Assembly (NCBI RefSeq): GCF_017368455.1
Contig: NZ_JAFNJU010000010.1
Coordinates: 1-64,000 of the forward strand
Direction: 5' to 3'
DNA length: 64,000 nucleotides
DNA from: Proteiniclasticum aestuarii
Lineage (GTDB): Bacteria; Bacillota; Clostridia; Clostridiales; Clostridiaceae
Shown: positions 32,522 to 41,099 of the stretch, piece by piece
How positions within the stretch are numbered: the first letter of the stretch is position 1
Layout of the letters: each line of letters starts with the position of its first letter
Position numbers and translations under genes: made by a program
The notes under the pieces: model-generated
Seen by the model: the letters and a program-made list of their open reading frames with translations, nothing else
What the model was told of the DNA's origin: nothing
The model's database searches: none

Positions 32522-33668
32522 TCGTTCTCACCTCCATTTTTTTCTTCTTGTATGTGTTTATGTTCTCCAGTATCTGATCTCCGTTTCTGAATCCCGATAT
32601 CCTTCCTCTCAGGTCATACAGCGCAAGCTCACGACTGATGATGCCCCAGGCTTTGTCTCTGGCGAAGGAATCGGTCGAGAAGAGGTTTTCCGAAAGCGCT
32701 AAAACGCCCTTTTCTCCAAGCTGAAAGAGACTCTCTGACGCATTGAAGCGCACAAACCAGTTGGGATCTTCCATGAGCTTCTTGAGTCCTGATAGAACCT
32801 CCTCATCAGGATCCTCGGCATGACTCATGGCTCTGGCTGTGAATGCGCGAATCTCCCAGTCCTTATCCTGCAGCAGCACGGAAAGCAGGTTCTTCATTTC
32901 CCCGCAGTCAAAGCACTTCAGGGAAATCGCCGCTTTCAGCGCGGAGATCTTCACTTCCTTCTCCTCTGAAAAGAGTCCTTCCCGTATGTAGGGCTTCACA
33001 CGCACATCTTTTCTTGTGCCCAGGGTTTCTATGGCCAGAGATTTCTTTACAGGGTCTTCTCCCTTCATGTAGGTTTCCATCTGGGGGAAAATGTCTTCCT
33101 CCGTGATTTCTGACAAGAGTTCCAGCACTTTCGCCTTCTGTGCATAATCCGTACTTTTCATGTTGGTGATGACATGATCGATTTCTTCGGTACCCCCAAT
33201 CTGGATCAGGGCTCTTGTGACGCACTGAGACAGTTCTCTCTGGTCCGTTCGGATTTTCTTCAGAAGCGGCAGCGCTTCTCTGATTCTCAGGATTCCTAAA
33301 GCGTAGGCTGCCACAGCTTTTCGTAGATCCGAAGGATTTTTAAGCGCCTTCATCTCCTCCTCTACGAATCCCGTTTCTCTGGCAATCTTTCTCAGATGCC
33401 CATGGGTACTGGGTTCATATTTCAGGAAGGAGTCCAGAATGATATTCTTCAGAATCCCCCTTTCCTCTGCATTCTTGGGTTTCGGTATTTCCTTTTCTTT
33501 TTCACTTATATACTGGTAGATCATGGCCTCATAGAAAACAGCAAGTCTTTTGTTTTCTTCCGCTTTTCTGTTGTTTACGATTTTGTTGATCAGCAGGGCG
33601 AAGAATAAGATCAGGTTGATGGCGATCAGTATCAGAACGCCATAAAAAGCAATTTCTGTTATATTCAT
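32514..33668 (-). CDS. HEAT-repeat protein with N-terminal membrane anchor
   Basis: A 384-residue protein with one N-terminal transmembrane helix (residues 4-28), then about six to seven alpha-helical HEAT/PBS-like repeats (for example LEIRAFTARAMSHAED, WFVRFNASESLFQLGE, KISALKAAISLKCFD). HEAT repeats are protein-binding scaffolds. Translational overlap with the GT2 gene suggests it is an accessory subunit of the synthase on the cytoplasmic or outer face. No catalytic motif is visible. Confidence 0.82.
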   Translation of the reverse strand: MNITEIAFYGVLILIAINLILFFALLINKIVNNRKAEENKRLAVFYEAMIYQYISEKEKEIPKPKNAEERGILKNIILDSFLKYEPSTHGHLRKIARETGFVEEEMKALKNPSDLRKAVAAYALGILRIREALPLLKKIRTDQRELSQCVTRALIQIGGTEEIDHVITNMKSTDYAQKAKVLELLSEITEEDIFPQMETYMKGEDPVKKSLAIETLGTRKDVRVKPYIREGLFSEEKEVKISALKAAISLKCFDCGEMKNLLSVLLQDKDWEIRAFTARAMSHAEDPDEEVLSGLKKLMEDPNWFVRFNASESLFQLGEKGVLALSENLFSTDSFARDKAWGIISRELALYDLRGRISGFRNGDQILENINTYKKKKMEVRTNA

Positions 33669-33792
33669 AGTTCATACTCCAATACAGATAATCTTAATAA
33701 TGATAAATAAACGTGTACAAAAACTAATTCCATGATAAGCTAAAAAGAGCTGACAGACAACAACTTTTATGAAACTCTAGGATGTGAACTAT

Positions 33793-35958
33793 ATGAAAAA
33801 AATACTTATCATACTACTAGTCTTTTTGATCATTCCCATATATTCAGTATTGAACCCTCCCATCTACGAACCTGAGACAGAAGTTACGGATGGAATCCTT
33901 CGCTCCGCTCAGCTGGAAGCGAATCGGTTCCAGGTCCTTTCAGGAGGAACGTGGACCGATCTCACCGTGAAAGGGGTGAACATCGGGATGACCAGACCCG
34001 GAACCTGGCCAGGCGAAGCTGGAATCTCCTATGAGGAGTATTACAGGTGGCTGGAAATGATCGGCGAAATGAATGCCAATACCATCAGAATCTACACCAT
34101 CCATCCACCTGCCTTCTATGAAGCGCTCTATGACTACAATCTTCATCACAAGGAGAAGATCTATCTCTTCCACGGTGTCTGGATTGATGAAGAGCCTCTG
34201 GTTGAGACCCTGGATGCCTTCGGAGAAGAATCCTATGAACCCTTCAAGGAAGAAATCAGAAACGTGGTGGATCTCATCCATGGAAATGCGCATCTCCCCG
34301 AGCGCCCTGGCCATGCCAGCGGGGCTTACACAAAGGATGTGTCTCCCTATGTCATCGGATGGATTCTGGGCATCGAATGGTTCCCGGATATGGTCCGAAA
34401 CGTCAATGAGACCTACACCGAGCTGGGTGAATTTGAAGGCGCCTTCTTCACAACGAAAAACGCCACCGGCTTTGAATACTTCCTGGCGGATGTGATGGAC
34501 CATACAGCCGTCTATGAAATGGAGCACTACAAAGCTGCAAGACCCATGAGTTTCACCAACTGGGTCACCACGGATCTTCTGGATCATCCCTATGAGCCCT
34601 TTGAAGAGGAGGATATGGTCAGCGTGAATCCGAATCACATCCTCCCCGTTTCAGATACCATAGACTATTTCGCCTCCTATCACGTCTATCCCTACTATCC
34701 GGATTTTCTGAATTTCGATCCGAAGTACACAGAGTATACCGATCAGGAGGGCAAGAAGAACAACTATGCGGGGTACATCAGTGACCTGATAAAAGAGCAT
34801 GAGATGCCTGTGCTCATTGCCGAATTCGGCATTCCCGCCTCCAGGGGCCTCACCCATGAGAATGTGCAGGGCTGGAACCAGGGATTCATGGGTGAAGAAG
34901 AGCAGGGAGAGATTGTGTCCACACTTTATGAGAGCATCATAGCGGAAGGATATCTGGGCGGCCTCATCTTCTCCTGGCAGGATGAATGGTTCAAACGCAC
35001 CTGGAACACCATAGACCTGGACAATCCCGACAGGAGGCCCTACTGGAGCAATGCCCAGACCAATGAGCAGCAGTTCGGGATTCTCAGCTTCGACCGCCTT
35101 CTGATCCATACGGACGGCCGTCTGAAGGACTGGAAAAAGGTCGAAGAGAAAACCGTCTATGAAATGAATAGGGACTTTTCCTCGGATTTCAGGAAGATTC
35201 AGATGACCCACGATGAGCGTTATCTCTATCTGTCTCTGGAACTTCAGGAATCCATGTCGCCAGAAGATGAGGTCGTGATTCTTCTAAACACCCATCCGGA
35301 CCAGGGAAACACCAGACATCCGGGACTGGACCTCACCACAGAAGAGGGCATGGAGTATCTCATCCGCTTAGGAGATGAGGAAGACTCCAGAATCCTTGTG
35401 GACCGATACTACAACATCCACCAGTATCTTTATGCCCATAAGCTCAAAATGCTTCCACAGCGGGACACAGATGGAAAAAGAAACAGTGGCCACTACGATG
35501 AAATCCGTCTTGCCCTGAACAAGGAGCTCACCATTCCTTTCACAGAAGAAACAGTTCCCTTCTCGGATTACGAGACCGGAAAACTGCGAAGAGGCATTTC
35601 TGACCCGGATGCGCCGGAGTATGATTCACTGTCGGACTACGACATCGATCATGAGAAAGGGATTCTGGAAGTCCGGATTCCATGGCTTCTCCTGGGCTTC
35701 ACCGACCCCAGCACCAAAGAAATCATGGGGGATGTCTATGCGCAGGATCTGTCCTCGCGCAGAAATATTGATGGGATTTCCTTTGCCGCTGTATCCCTGA
35801 AAGGCGCCTCTTTCAGTGCATCTGTCCCAGAGGAAGATGGTGTCCTGAAAAAAGAGGATCTCCATACCTATACCTGGAATGAATGGACACAGCCGGTGGT
35901 GAAGGAGAGGCTGAAGAAATCCTATCCCATCCTTCAGAAACTGTTTTCTCAGTACTGA
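33793..35958 (+). CDS. Secreted/anchored glycoside-hydrolase-like protein with CBM9-like C-terminal domain
   Basis: A 721-residue protein with an N-terminal hydrophobic anchor (residues 2-22) and a TIM-barrel glycosidase-like domain (about 45-420). WILGIEW carries a candidate acid/base Glu (about E195) and LIAEFGIPAS a candidate nucleophile (about E344), the spacing expected in clan GH-A. A C-terminal domain (about 450-700, DERYLYLSLELQ) resembles the CBM9/DOMON beta-sandwich. It is divergent from the GT2-HEAT operon across 124 bases, so it probably trims or releases the polymer made by the GT2. The ATG at 33793 is chosen for its spacing to AGGATGTGA. Confidence 0.72.
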   Translation: MKKILIILLVFLIIPIYSVLNPPIYEPETEVTDGILRSAQLEANRFQVLSGGTWTDLTVKGVNIGMTRPGTWPGEAGISYEEYYRWLEMIGEMNANTIRIYTIHPPAFYEALYDYNLHHKEKIYLFHGVWIDEEPLVETLDAFGEESYEPFKEEIRNVVDLIHGNAHLPERPGHASGAYTKDVSPYVIGWILGIEWFPDMVRNVNETYTELGEFEGAFFTTKNATGFEYFLADVMDHTAVYEMEHYKAARPMSFTNWVTTDLLDHPYEPFEEEDMVSVNPNHILPVSDTIDYFASYHVYPYYPDFLNFDPKYTEYTDQEGKKNNYAGYISDLIKEHEMPVLIAEFGIPASRGLTHENVQGWNQGFMGEEEQGEIVSTLYESIIAEGYLGGLIFSWQDEWFKRTWNTIDLDNPDRRPYWSNAQTNEQQFGILSFDRLLIHTDGRLKDWKKVEEKTVYEMNRDFSSDFRKIQMTHDERYLYLSLELQESMSPEDEVVILLNTHPDQGNTRHPGLDLTTEEGMEYLIRLGDEEDSRILVDRYYNIHQYLYAHKLKMLPQRDTDGKRNSGHYDEIRLALNKELTIPFTEETVPFSDYETGKLRRGISDPDAPEYDSLSDYDIDHEKGILEVRIPWLLLGFTDPSTKEIMGDVYAQDLSSRRNIDGISFAAVSLKGASFSASVPEEDGVLKKEDLHTYTWNEWTQPVVKERLKKSYPILQKLFSQY

Positions 35959-35980
35959 TAATGAGGTATCCCTCAAACAG

Positions 35981-36026
35981 AAAACGTCCAGATCTGCAGA
36001 TACGCTGCAGGTCCGGACGTTTTTTA
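35981..36026 (+). terminator. Terminator after the glycosidase-like gene
   Basis: AAAACGTCC-AGATCTGCAG pairs with CTGCAGGTCCGGACGTTTT and is followed by T residues. Confidence 0.85.
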
Positions 36027-36085
36027 TGTTCTTGTGTTACTTACTCTTTTCAAGCATGGAACCTTCGCTTTTTTTGAAGGATCCG

Positions 36086-37162
36086 CTATTCCTCTTCCGG
36101 AAGCTCCCCTCGTAGGGTTGCTTCGATTTCCTCATCCATTTCAATATCCTCTGGCTCCACCTTGGGCATTCTTCTCTTGTCTCTGTAGATCACCGGAGAA
36201 GTGGCGAAGAACACGCCTTCCTCGAAGGCCGTTCTTTCCATGGTGAGTAGCTCCTTTGCAATGGTGGTGACGTTCCGCCTGAAATCAGGAGAGTGAATCC
36301 CTTCCACGGTCTCTCCTCTGGTCTTTCTGTAGTAGGAGTAATTCTTCCAGAGACTGTGGGTGATTTTCTTCACCGTGGACGGTTTCCTCAGCACCTCCAG
36401 AATCTCTTTTCTGATGGAGCTGATTTCTTCTTCGCTGATCTTTCCAAGGTCCGCCAGCTTTCTTCCCATATCTCTCGCCCATGTATCATCGATTTCCTGG
36501 CAGAGGAATTTCAGCGCATACCAGGCTTTATATAGATCGTCCTTGTTTTTCATCTCCAGAGACCGGAACCAGTGGAACGCCAGAAGTCTTCTTCTCCAGT
36601 CCCACCACTTGATGGGGCTTTGGAGATCCGATGCGGGTATGAGAAAGAGCTCCTCATCCAGGAGAACAGAGCCGAATATCCCTGGCGGATTTCCTCTCTT
36701 CTGCTTTTTCAGAGATGTTCTGTAGACTCCGCAGGTAGGACTGCCGTCCATATAGACATAGGCTGTGACTTCCGCCCTTTTCAGCGTTTCCAGACAGGCG
36801 ATGGACCCCAGTTTCACTTCCTCGGTGACATCTCTTCCTCTACGGTTCTTGATGATGGCTTCTCCTGTCCAGACCATTGCCCCGTTTCCTCCAGAAAGAT
36901 GAATGGGGTCTCTTGGGACACCCAGTCCGGACATGGTCTCAGGGCAGACTGGACACCAGTTGAAATCCTGTTTTTCCCGCCCCAGATTCTGCAGCATATC
37001 CCATCCCTTGTTGTTGTAGCGCACTGGACTGCCCATGCAGCAGGCGCTGATGCCGATGTTTATTTTTTCATGGATGATGATGTTTTTCTTTTCCACTTCT
37101 TTTCCCCCCGAATATTCTATTTTTTCATTTCCATTGTCTTCTTCTTTGACAGAAAGTAGCAT
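36086..37162 (-). CDS. DUF523-DUF1722 protein (TudS/YbgA-like)
   Basis: A 358-residue two-domain protein. The N-terminal part is DUF523 (2-thiouracil desulfurase TudS family) with the Fe-S cysteines in ISACCMGSPVRY, WCPVCPE and DGSPTCGVY. The C-terminal part (about 200-320) is a DUF1722-like helical domain (KYWYALKFLCQEIDD-type pattern, VTTIAKELLTMERTAFEEG). TudS enzymes remove sulfur from thiolated nucleobases using a [4Fe-5S] cluster. The DUF1722 partner has no assigned role. The gene follows the DUF2254 gene by nine bases, with GAAGGGGAAGC as ribosome site. Confidence 0.75.
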   Translation of the reverse strand: MLLSVKEEDNGNEKIEYSGGKEVEKKNIIIHEKINIGISACCMGSPVRYNNKGWDMLQNLGREKQDFNWCPVCPETMSGLGVPRDPIHLSGGNGAMVWTGEAIIKNRRGRDVTEEVKLGSIACLETLKRAEVTAYVYMDGSPTCGVYRTSLKKQKRGNPPGIFGSVLLDEELFLIPASDLQSPIKWWDWRRRLLAFHWFRSLEMKNKDDLYKAWYALKFLCQEIDDTWARDMGRKLADLGKISEEEISSIRKEILEVLRKPSTVKKITHSLWKNYSYYRKTRGETVEGIHSPDFRRNVTTIAKELLTMERTAFEEGVFFATSPVIYRDKRRMPKVEPEDIEMDEEIEATLRGELPEEE

Positions 37163-37171
37163 GCTTCCCCT

Positions 37172-38488
37172 TCAGATACTTATTCTTCCTTTACGAAAAA
37201 GTTCATCGATTTCCCTCAGTTCCTCCTGGATCATGTTTCGATCCAGCTCCGCAAAGGACTGATGTGCAAGAATCTCCTCGAGATAGTCTGTATGTCGCCT
37301 GATGATTTCTCTGTTCTGCTCATTGGATTTTTCAAGGATATGTCTGTGGGCTTTGATGATGGAAAGCACCACAAAGATATCCTCCTTGCCGTAATGGATC
37401 AGCTGGTTGAACGTATCCGACAGCAGCTTGTCCAGATCGTAGCTTTCCCTGTAAAGAGAGGCCCTGTTGCCGTTGTCCTCATCCCGAATGACCACATATC
37501 CGGCTTTCAGCTCAGACAGTTCGCGAAGAAGAAGCCCCAGATCCCTGATGCACTGAATGGCCGTATTGGGATCATTGATGCCAGGAGAGAGAGCTTTCAT
37601 GGCCACTTCCACCAGTTTCTGAATGGAAAAGCTGAAATCCTGCACTTCCGTGCGCCGATCCCCGATATCCAGGCTTCTGCCGATTTCCTCAGAAAGATTG
37701 CCTTTCAGATCGCTGTTTCTGTCGTAGTAGATCTTTGCGATGATATCCGCATCCGTTACAAACTGACCTGGAAGCTTATCGAAAATAATCAGCACTTTGT
37801 TCTCCGTCGCGATTTCGAAGAGCCTTCTGTAGTAAATTTCAGCAATATAGCCGCTTTTCGGACTTCTTATGGCCAGTTTCGCTTCAAAATTCTCGATTTC
37901 CTCTTTTCCGATGGAATCATAATTTTCTGTTTCTTCCTTGTAGATGGCAATGTCATCCAAGGCCTTATCAAACAGACGGTCTATGAGATTGCTCGCCTGG
38001 ATGTAGGTGCCCACATTGTTGATGTACATGATGAAGTTGATGAGCCCCACCAGAATGTAAATGACGCCGAAGGTTCCAGCCAGAATCTTGAAATCTGAAA
38101 GGATCTCTCTGATGAAAAGAAGAGAGAGAATGGAATACATGAATCCACTGACAAAGATTCCGAAAGATTTCATGGTGCTTTTCTGCGTCAGAAAATTTTC
38201 CACCACTCTTGGAGAGTACTGAGATGTGTACATGGTCAGCACCACCATGGTGGTGGAAAAGGTGAAGGTCATGATGGTGATGAACGCACTGGCTATGATG
38301 GACAGCACGGACTTGGCCAGGTCTGTGCTGGTGGTGAGAATTCGAGGGATATAGGGTGAGATGTCAAAGAAGATCCTCGAATCCACAATGATGACGATGC
38401 TTGCCAGTACAATGGCAAGCAGGGTATATAAAACCGGATAGAGCCAGATGCTTCTTCGTATGTTATAGAGTATTCTTTTGAGATTCAT
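37172..38488 (-). CDS. DUF2254 membrane protein
   Basis: A 438-residue membrane protein with four transmembrane segments in the first 160 residues (SIVIIVDSRIF, ITIMTFTFSTTMVVLTMYTSQYSPRVVENFL is the family signature region) and a large cytoplasmic part. SPGINDPNTAIQCIRDLG late in the protein is also characteristic of DUF2254. Function is unknown. It is sandwiched between a K+ channel gene and a TudS-like gene in one operon, which hints at ion or membrane-stress physiology. Confidence 0.85.
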   Translation of the reverse strand: MNLKRILYNIRRSIWLYPVLYTLLAIVLASIVIIVDSRIFFDISPYIPRILTTSTDLAKSVLSIIASAFITIMTFTFSTTMVVLTMYTSQYSPRVVENFLTQKSTMKSFGIFVSGFMYSILSLLFIREILSDFKILAGTFGVIYILVGLINFIMYINNVGTYIQASNLIDRLFDKALDDIAIYKEETENYDSIGKEEIENFEAKLAIRSPKSGYIAEIYYRRLFEIATENKVLIIFDKLPGQFVTDADIIAKIYYDRNSDLKGNLSEEIGRSLDIGDRRTEVQDFSFSIQKLVEVAMKALSPGINDPNTAIQCIRDLGLLLRELSELKAGYVVIRDEDNGNRASLYRESYDLDKLLSDTFNQLIHYGKEDIFVVLSIIKAHRHILEKSNEQNREIIRRHTDYLEEILAHQSFAELDRNMIQEELREIDELFRKGRISI

Positions 38489-38510
38489 AGATTCCTCCCA
38501 TCAGACCGCT

Positions 38511-39521
38511 TCAGCCTTCCGTATCGTGAGCGATTTCACGTAGTTTCTTCACCTGATCATCTCTTCCCAGAACAACCATGGCATCTCCTGCATGGAGCCT
38601 TTCATTGGGACCGGGATTGAAGAACATGTTCTTTTCCTCTTTTCTTCGAAGGGCCAGCACAATGAGTCCCGTCTTTTCCGGAATGGCACTGTCTTTCAGG
38701 GTGAGATCGCATAGAGAAGAACCTTCTCTGATGTTCACATCTTCCAGACTGAGCACCACATCCCCCGCATGGGTGATGGCATCCAGAAAACTGATGACCT
38801 TCGGTCTCAGCATCATGGTCGCCATACGGATTCCTCCGATCTCATTGGGAGAAACCGTGTTGTTGGCTCCCGCCTTCTTCAGCTTCTCGCTGGCATTCTC
38901 CTCCACAGCCCTTGCCACGATATGAAGCTCACTGTTCATCTGTCTTGCCGTGAGCACGGTATAGACGTTATCAGCATCTTTGGGCAGTGTGGCCACCAGC
39001 CCTTTTGCAAAGGCGATTCTGGCCTTATTCAGCGTCCCTTCATGGGTGGCGTCGCCTTCCACATAAAGAATATCCGACTCTTTCAGCTCCTCAATGACCT
39101 TTTTATCGCTGTCTATGACCACAAAGGGTATATTCTGCTTTTTGAACTGTGCCAGGGTATAAAATCCTGTTTCCCCCGCACCGCATATGATGTAATGATT
39201 CTCCAGTTTACTGATTATATTCTCCATCCTCTTTAATTTCCAAGCCTCCTTGATTTCTCCCTCCACGAAGAGAGAAACGATATTTGAAACCACATATCCC
39301 ACCGTTCCGATGCTCATGATGATGATGAACATGGAAAACAGCTTCGCCTCCGGCGTCATCTCCGTCACTTCTTTGTAGCCCACTGTAGAGACGGTGATGA
39401 CCGTCATATACAGGGCGTCCACCAGTGGAATATCCAGTAGAAATCTGTACCCGATGGTCCCTGTCAGGATAAGAATAAAAATAAGCAGCACAAGAACCAT
39501 GACTCTTCTCCGATTCTCCAT
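38511..39521 (-). CDS. RCK-gated potassium channel (TrkA-N/TrkA-C)
   Basis: A 336-residue two-helix K+ channel subunit: TM1 (residues 6-26), pore with the selectivity filter STVGYKE (about 45-51), TM2 (about 63-85), then an RCK N-domain (NHYIICGAGETGFYTLAQF Rossmann loop, Asp in VVIDSD) and an RCK C-domain (VLSLEDVNIREGSSLCDL onwards). It resembles MthK/GsuK-type channels gated by Ca2+, nucleotides or c-di-AMP. It is first in a three-gene operon. A perfect 18-bp palindrome sits just after its -10 box. Confidence 0.88.
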   Translation of the reverse strand: MENRRRVMVLVLLIFILILTGTIGYRFLLDIPLVDALYMTVITVSTVGYKEVTEMTPEAKLFSMFIIIMSIGTVGYVVSNIVSLFVEGEIKEAWKLKRMENIISKLENHYIICGAGETGFYTLAQFKKQNIPFVVIDSDKKVIEELKESDILYVEGDATHEGTLNKARIAFAKGLVATLPKDADNVYTVLTARQMNSELHIVARAVEENASEKLKKAGANNTVSPNEIGGIRMATMMLRPKVISFLDAITHAGDVVLSLEDVNIREGSSLCDLTLKDSAIPEKTGLIVLALRRKEEKNMFFNPGPNERLHAGDAMVVLGRDDQVKKLREIAHDTEG

Positions 39522-39551
39522 ATATTCACCTGCCTCTTATGATTTATCAAA

Positions 39552-39569
39552 GTTCAGAAATTTCTGAAC
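39552..39569. promoter_or_regulatory. Perfect 18-bp palindrome downstream of the K+-channel operon promoter
   Basis: GTTCAGAAA/TTTCTGAAC, without spacer or mismatch, follows a minus-strand TATAAT box (39587-39582) by about a dozen bases. The position fits a repressor operator. I cannot name the regulator. Confidence 0.6.
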
Positions 39570-39631
39570 CCCTTCTATAGTATTATACCATAAGGTTTTA
39601 TCCATGCTATGTACTAAGTGAAACCAGATTC

Positions 39632-40474
39632 CTAATCAGAAATCCAGCTGAACCGGTACTCATAATGGTCTGGCCCCGCTGTATCCGGTGCATGCCCGAG
39701 GATCATCCCGCCACTGAGATTTCTCTCCACTGCGGCGAGATGGAAATGGCACAGAGCAATGCCAAGGTCCAGTCTCTGAATATCATATGGAAAAGCATCA
39801 CTATAGCCGACGCTTCTGGCTTCGTAGAAATGAAAGGCATCGCCCTTTTTCAGCACTCTCCAGGGCTGTTTATTGGATGCAGACGGCGCAAGCCGCACCA
39901 TCTCCAGAGGCATCTCGTACACGCCGGCTTCTTCCCTGGATAGAGGGCGGCTAAACTCCTCCCTGAAGAAAAGCTCCGGCCAGGGTTTTCTCTGGTTTCC
40001 CTTGGCGATGAACCTCACCAGATGATCCGTCATGCTTCTGGTTTCCCTGGGATACCCGATGGGCGTGATGGCAGGAAAAAGCATGCCTTCCTCGATGGCC
40101 ATGGCTTTTCTGAAATCCCCTCTCTTGAACGTTCCGCCGAGCCAGCAGGTTCCGATGTTTCTGGAAGCGGCGAAAAGCATCAGCTTTTCCATCTCATACC
40201 CCAGCGCTTCCAGTGCATAGGGCACCTCTTTCACAGCAGCCCCGATGTAATGTGCTGTTCCCTTGATGACGCCATAGGTGCCCAGGGATTTCCCGGTTTC
40301 TTCCGCTTCCAGGAAGAAGAACTTCACTTCCACGGCAAAGGGATTCGACAGGGAGTCCATAAAAGCCTCAATGGCCACTTTATCCACAGGGGTGAGAGGA
40401 TTCTCCACATAGGTGCGCACAGATTTTCTCTTTTCTATGACTTCTTCCACAGGTTTCTCGAAAATTCTATTCAT
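39632..40474 (-). CDS. Nitroreductase-family protein (TM1586 type)
   Basis: A 280-residue FMN-type nitroreductase homologue containing both half-motifs in one chain: KRKSVRTY near residue 18, and RLAPSASNKQPWRVLKK in the C-terminal half, as in the TM1586 group. DLGIALCHFHLAA gives the dimer-interface helix. It is predicted to be a cytosolic flavin oxidoreductase with unknown physiological substrate. The ATG at 40474 is preferred because AAAGG stands nine bases upstream. Confidence 0.82.
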   Translation of the reverse strand: MNRIFEKPVEEVIEKRKSVRTYVENPLTPVDKVAIEAFMDSLSNPFAVEVKFFFLEAEETGKSLGTYGVIKGTAHYIGAAVKEVPYALEALGYEMEKLMLFAASRNIGTCWLGGTFKRGDFRKAMAIEEGMLFPAITPIGYPRETRSMTDHLVRFIAKGNQRKPWPELFFREEFSRPLSREEAGVYEMPLEMVRLAPSASNKQPWRVLKKGDAFHFYEARSVGYSDAFPYDIQRLDLGIALCHFHLAAVERNLSGGMILGHAPDTAGPDHYEYRFSWISD

Positions 40475-40509
40475 GTTCTTCATCCTTTCTCTTTCACAGG
40501 GATCCTTCC

Positions 40510-41052
40510 TTATCGAACCAGACTTTTGGCCATCCAGATATCAGGCTTTCCGATGCCATTGGCATCCGGGATCACCCCAATGATGATATAGCCCATCTTC
40601 TGATAGAATTCATAGGGATGTCCCTTATAGTTTCTGATTTCCGCCATCTTCCTGAAAGGGTCCTGAAAAAGATCCCCCTCACTGAGGCTGGTGGCCCCAT
40701 TTTCATCATCGGTGCCCAGATACAGGGTCACGCCGCCACCTTCCGCCACCTTTTCCTCCAGAAGAGAGACCAGTTTTCCTCCTATGCCCCTGCCGCGAAG
40801 ATCCTTTCTCACCACCAGAGGATGAAGTTCCCATCCGGTGTACCCGTATTGGGGAATCGCTCCGATGAGCCCCACAAGTTCTCCCTTAAGGACCGCTTTC
40901 ACGGCAATTCTCTCTTCCTCTAAGATGCTATGGACTTCTTCTTCCGGACCCTCTCCGTAGGCCTGGGGAAAAGCTTCTCTAAGAAGCTCAGCCGCCTGCT
41001 TTTCATGTTCTGTGTTTCCTTTTCTGAACAGCTCCAGTCTCATTTCTTCCAT
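40510..41052 (-). CDS. GNAT N-acetyltransferase (AAC(6')-like)
   Basis: A 180-residue acetyltransferase. ELHPLVVRKDLRGRGIGGKLVSLLEEKV is the acetyl-CoA pyrophosphate loop (R-G-R-G-I-G). The overall form (EKQAAELLREAFPQAYG start; YEFYQKMGYIIIGVIPDANGIGKPDIWMAKSL end) resembles aminoglycoside 6'-N-acetyltransferases. Resistance is not implied: closely related proteins act on other amines. It lies 26 bases upstream of the nitroreductase start on the same strand, so the two may be co-transcribed. Confidence 0.82.
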   Translation of the reverse strand: MEEMRLELFRKGNTEHEKQAAELLREAFPQAYGEGPEEEVHSILEEERIAVKAVLKGELVGLIGAIPQYGYTGWELHPLVVRKDLRGRGIGGKLVSLLEEKVAEGGGVTLYLGTDDENGATSLSEGDLFQDPFRKMAEIRNYKGHPYEFYQKMGYIIIGVIPDANGIGKPDIWMAKSLVR

Positions 41053-41099
41053 AACTATACACCTCTTTTCTGTTCTTTCTGCTTTATGCAGGACTCCGC

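Noticed and set aside
40510..41052. Aminoglycoside resistance gene
   Set aside because: The sequence is only AAC(6')-like in general form and sits next to a nitroreductase gene, with no resistance-element context.
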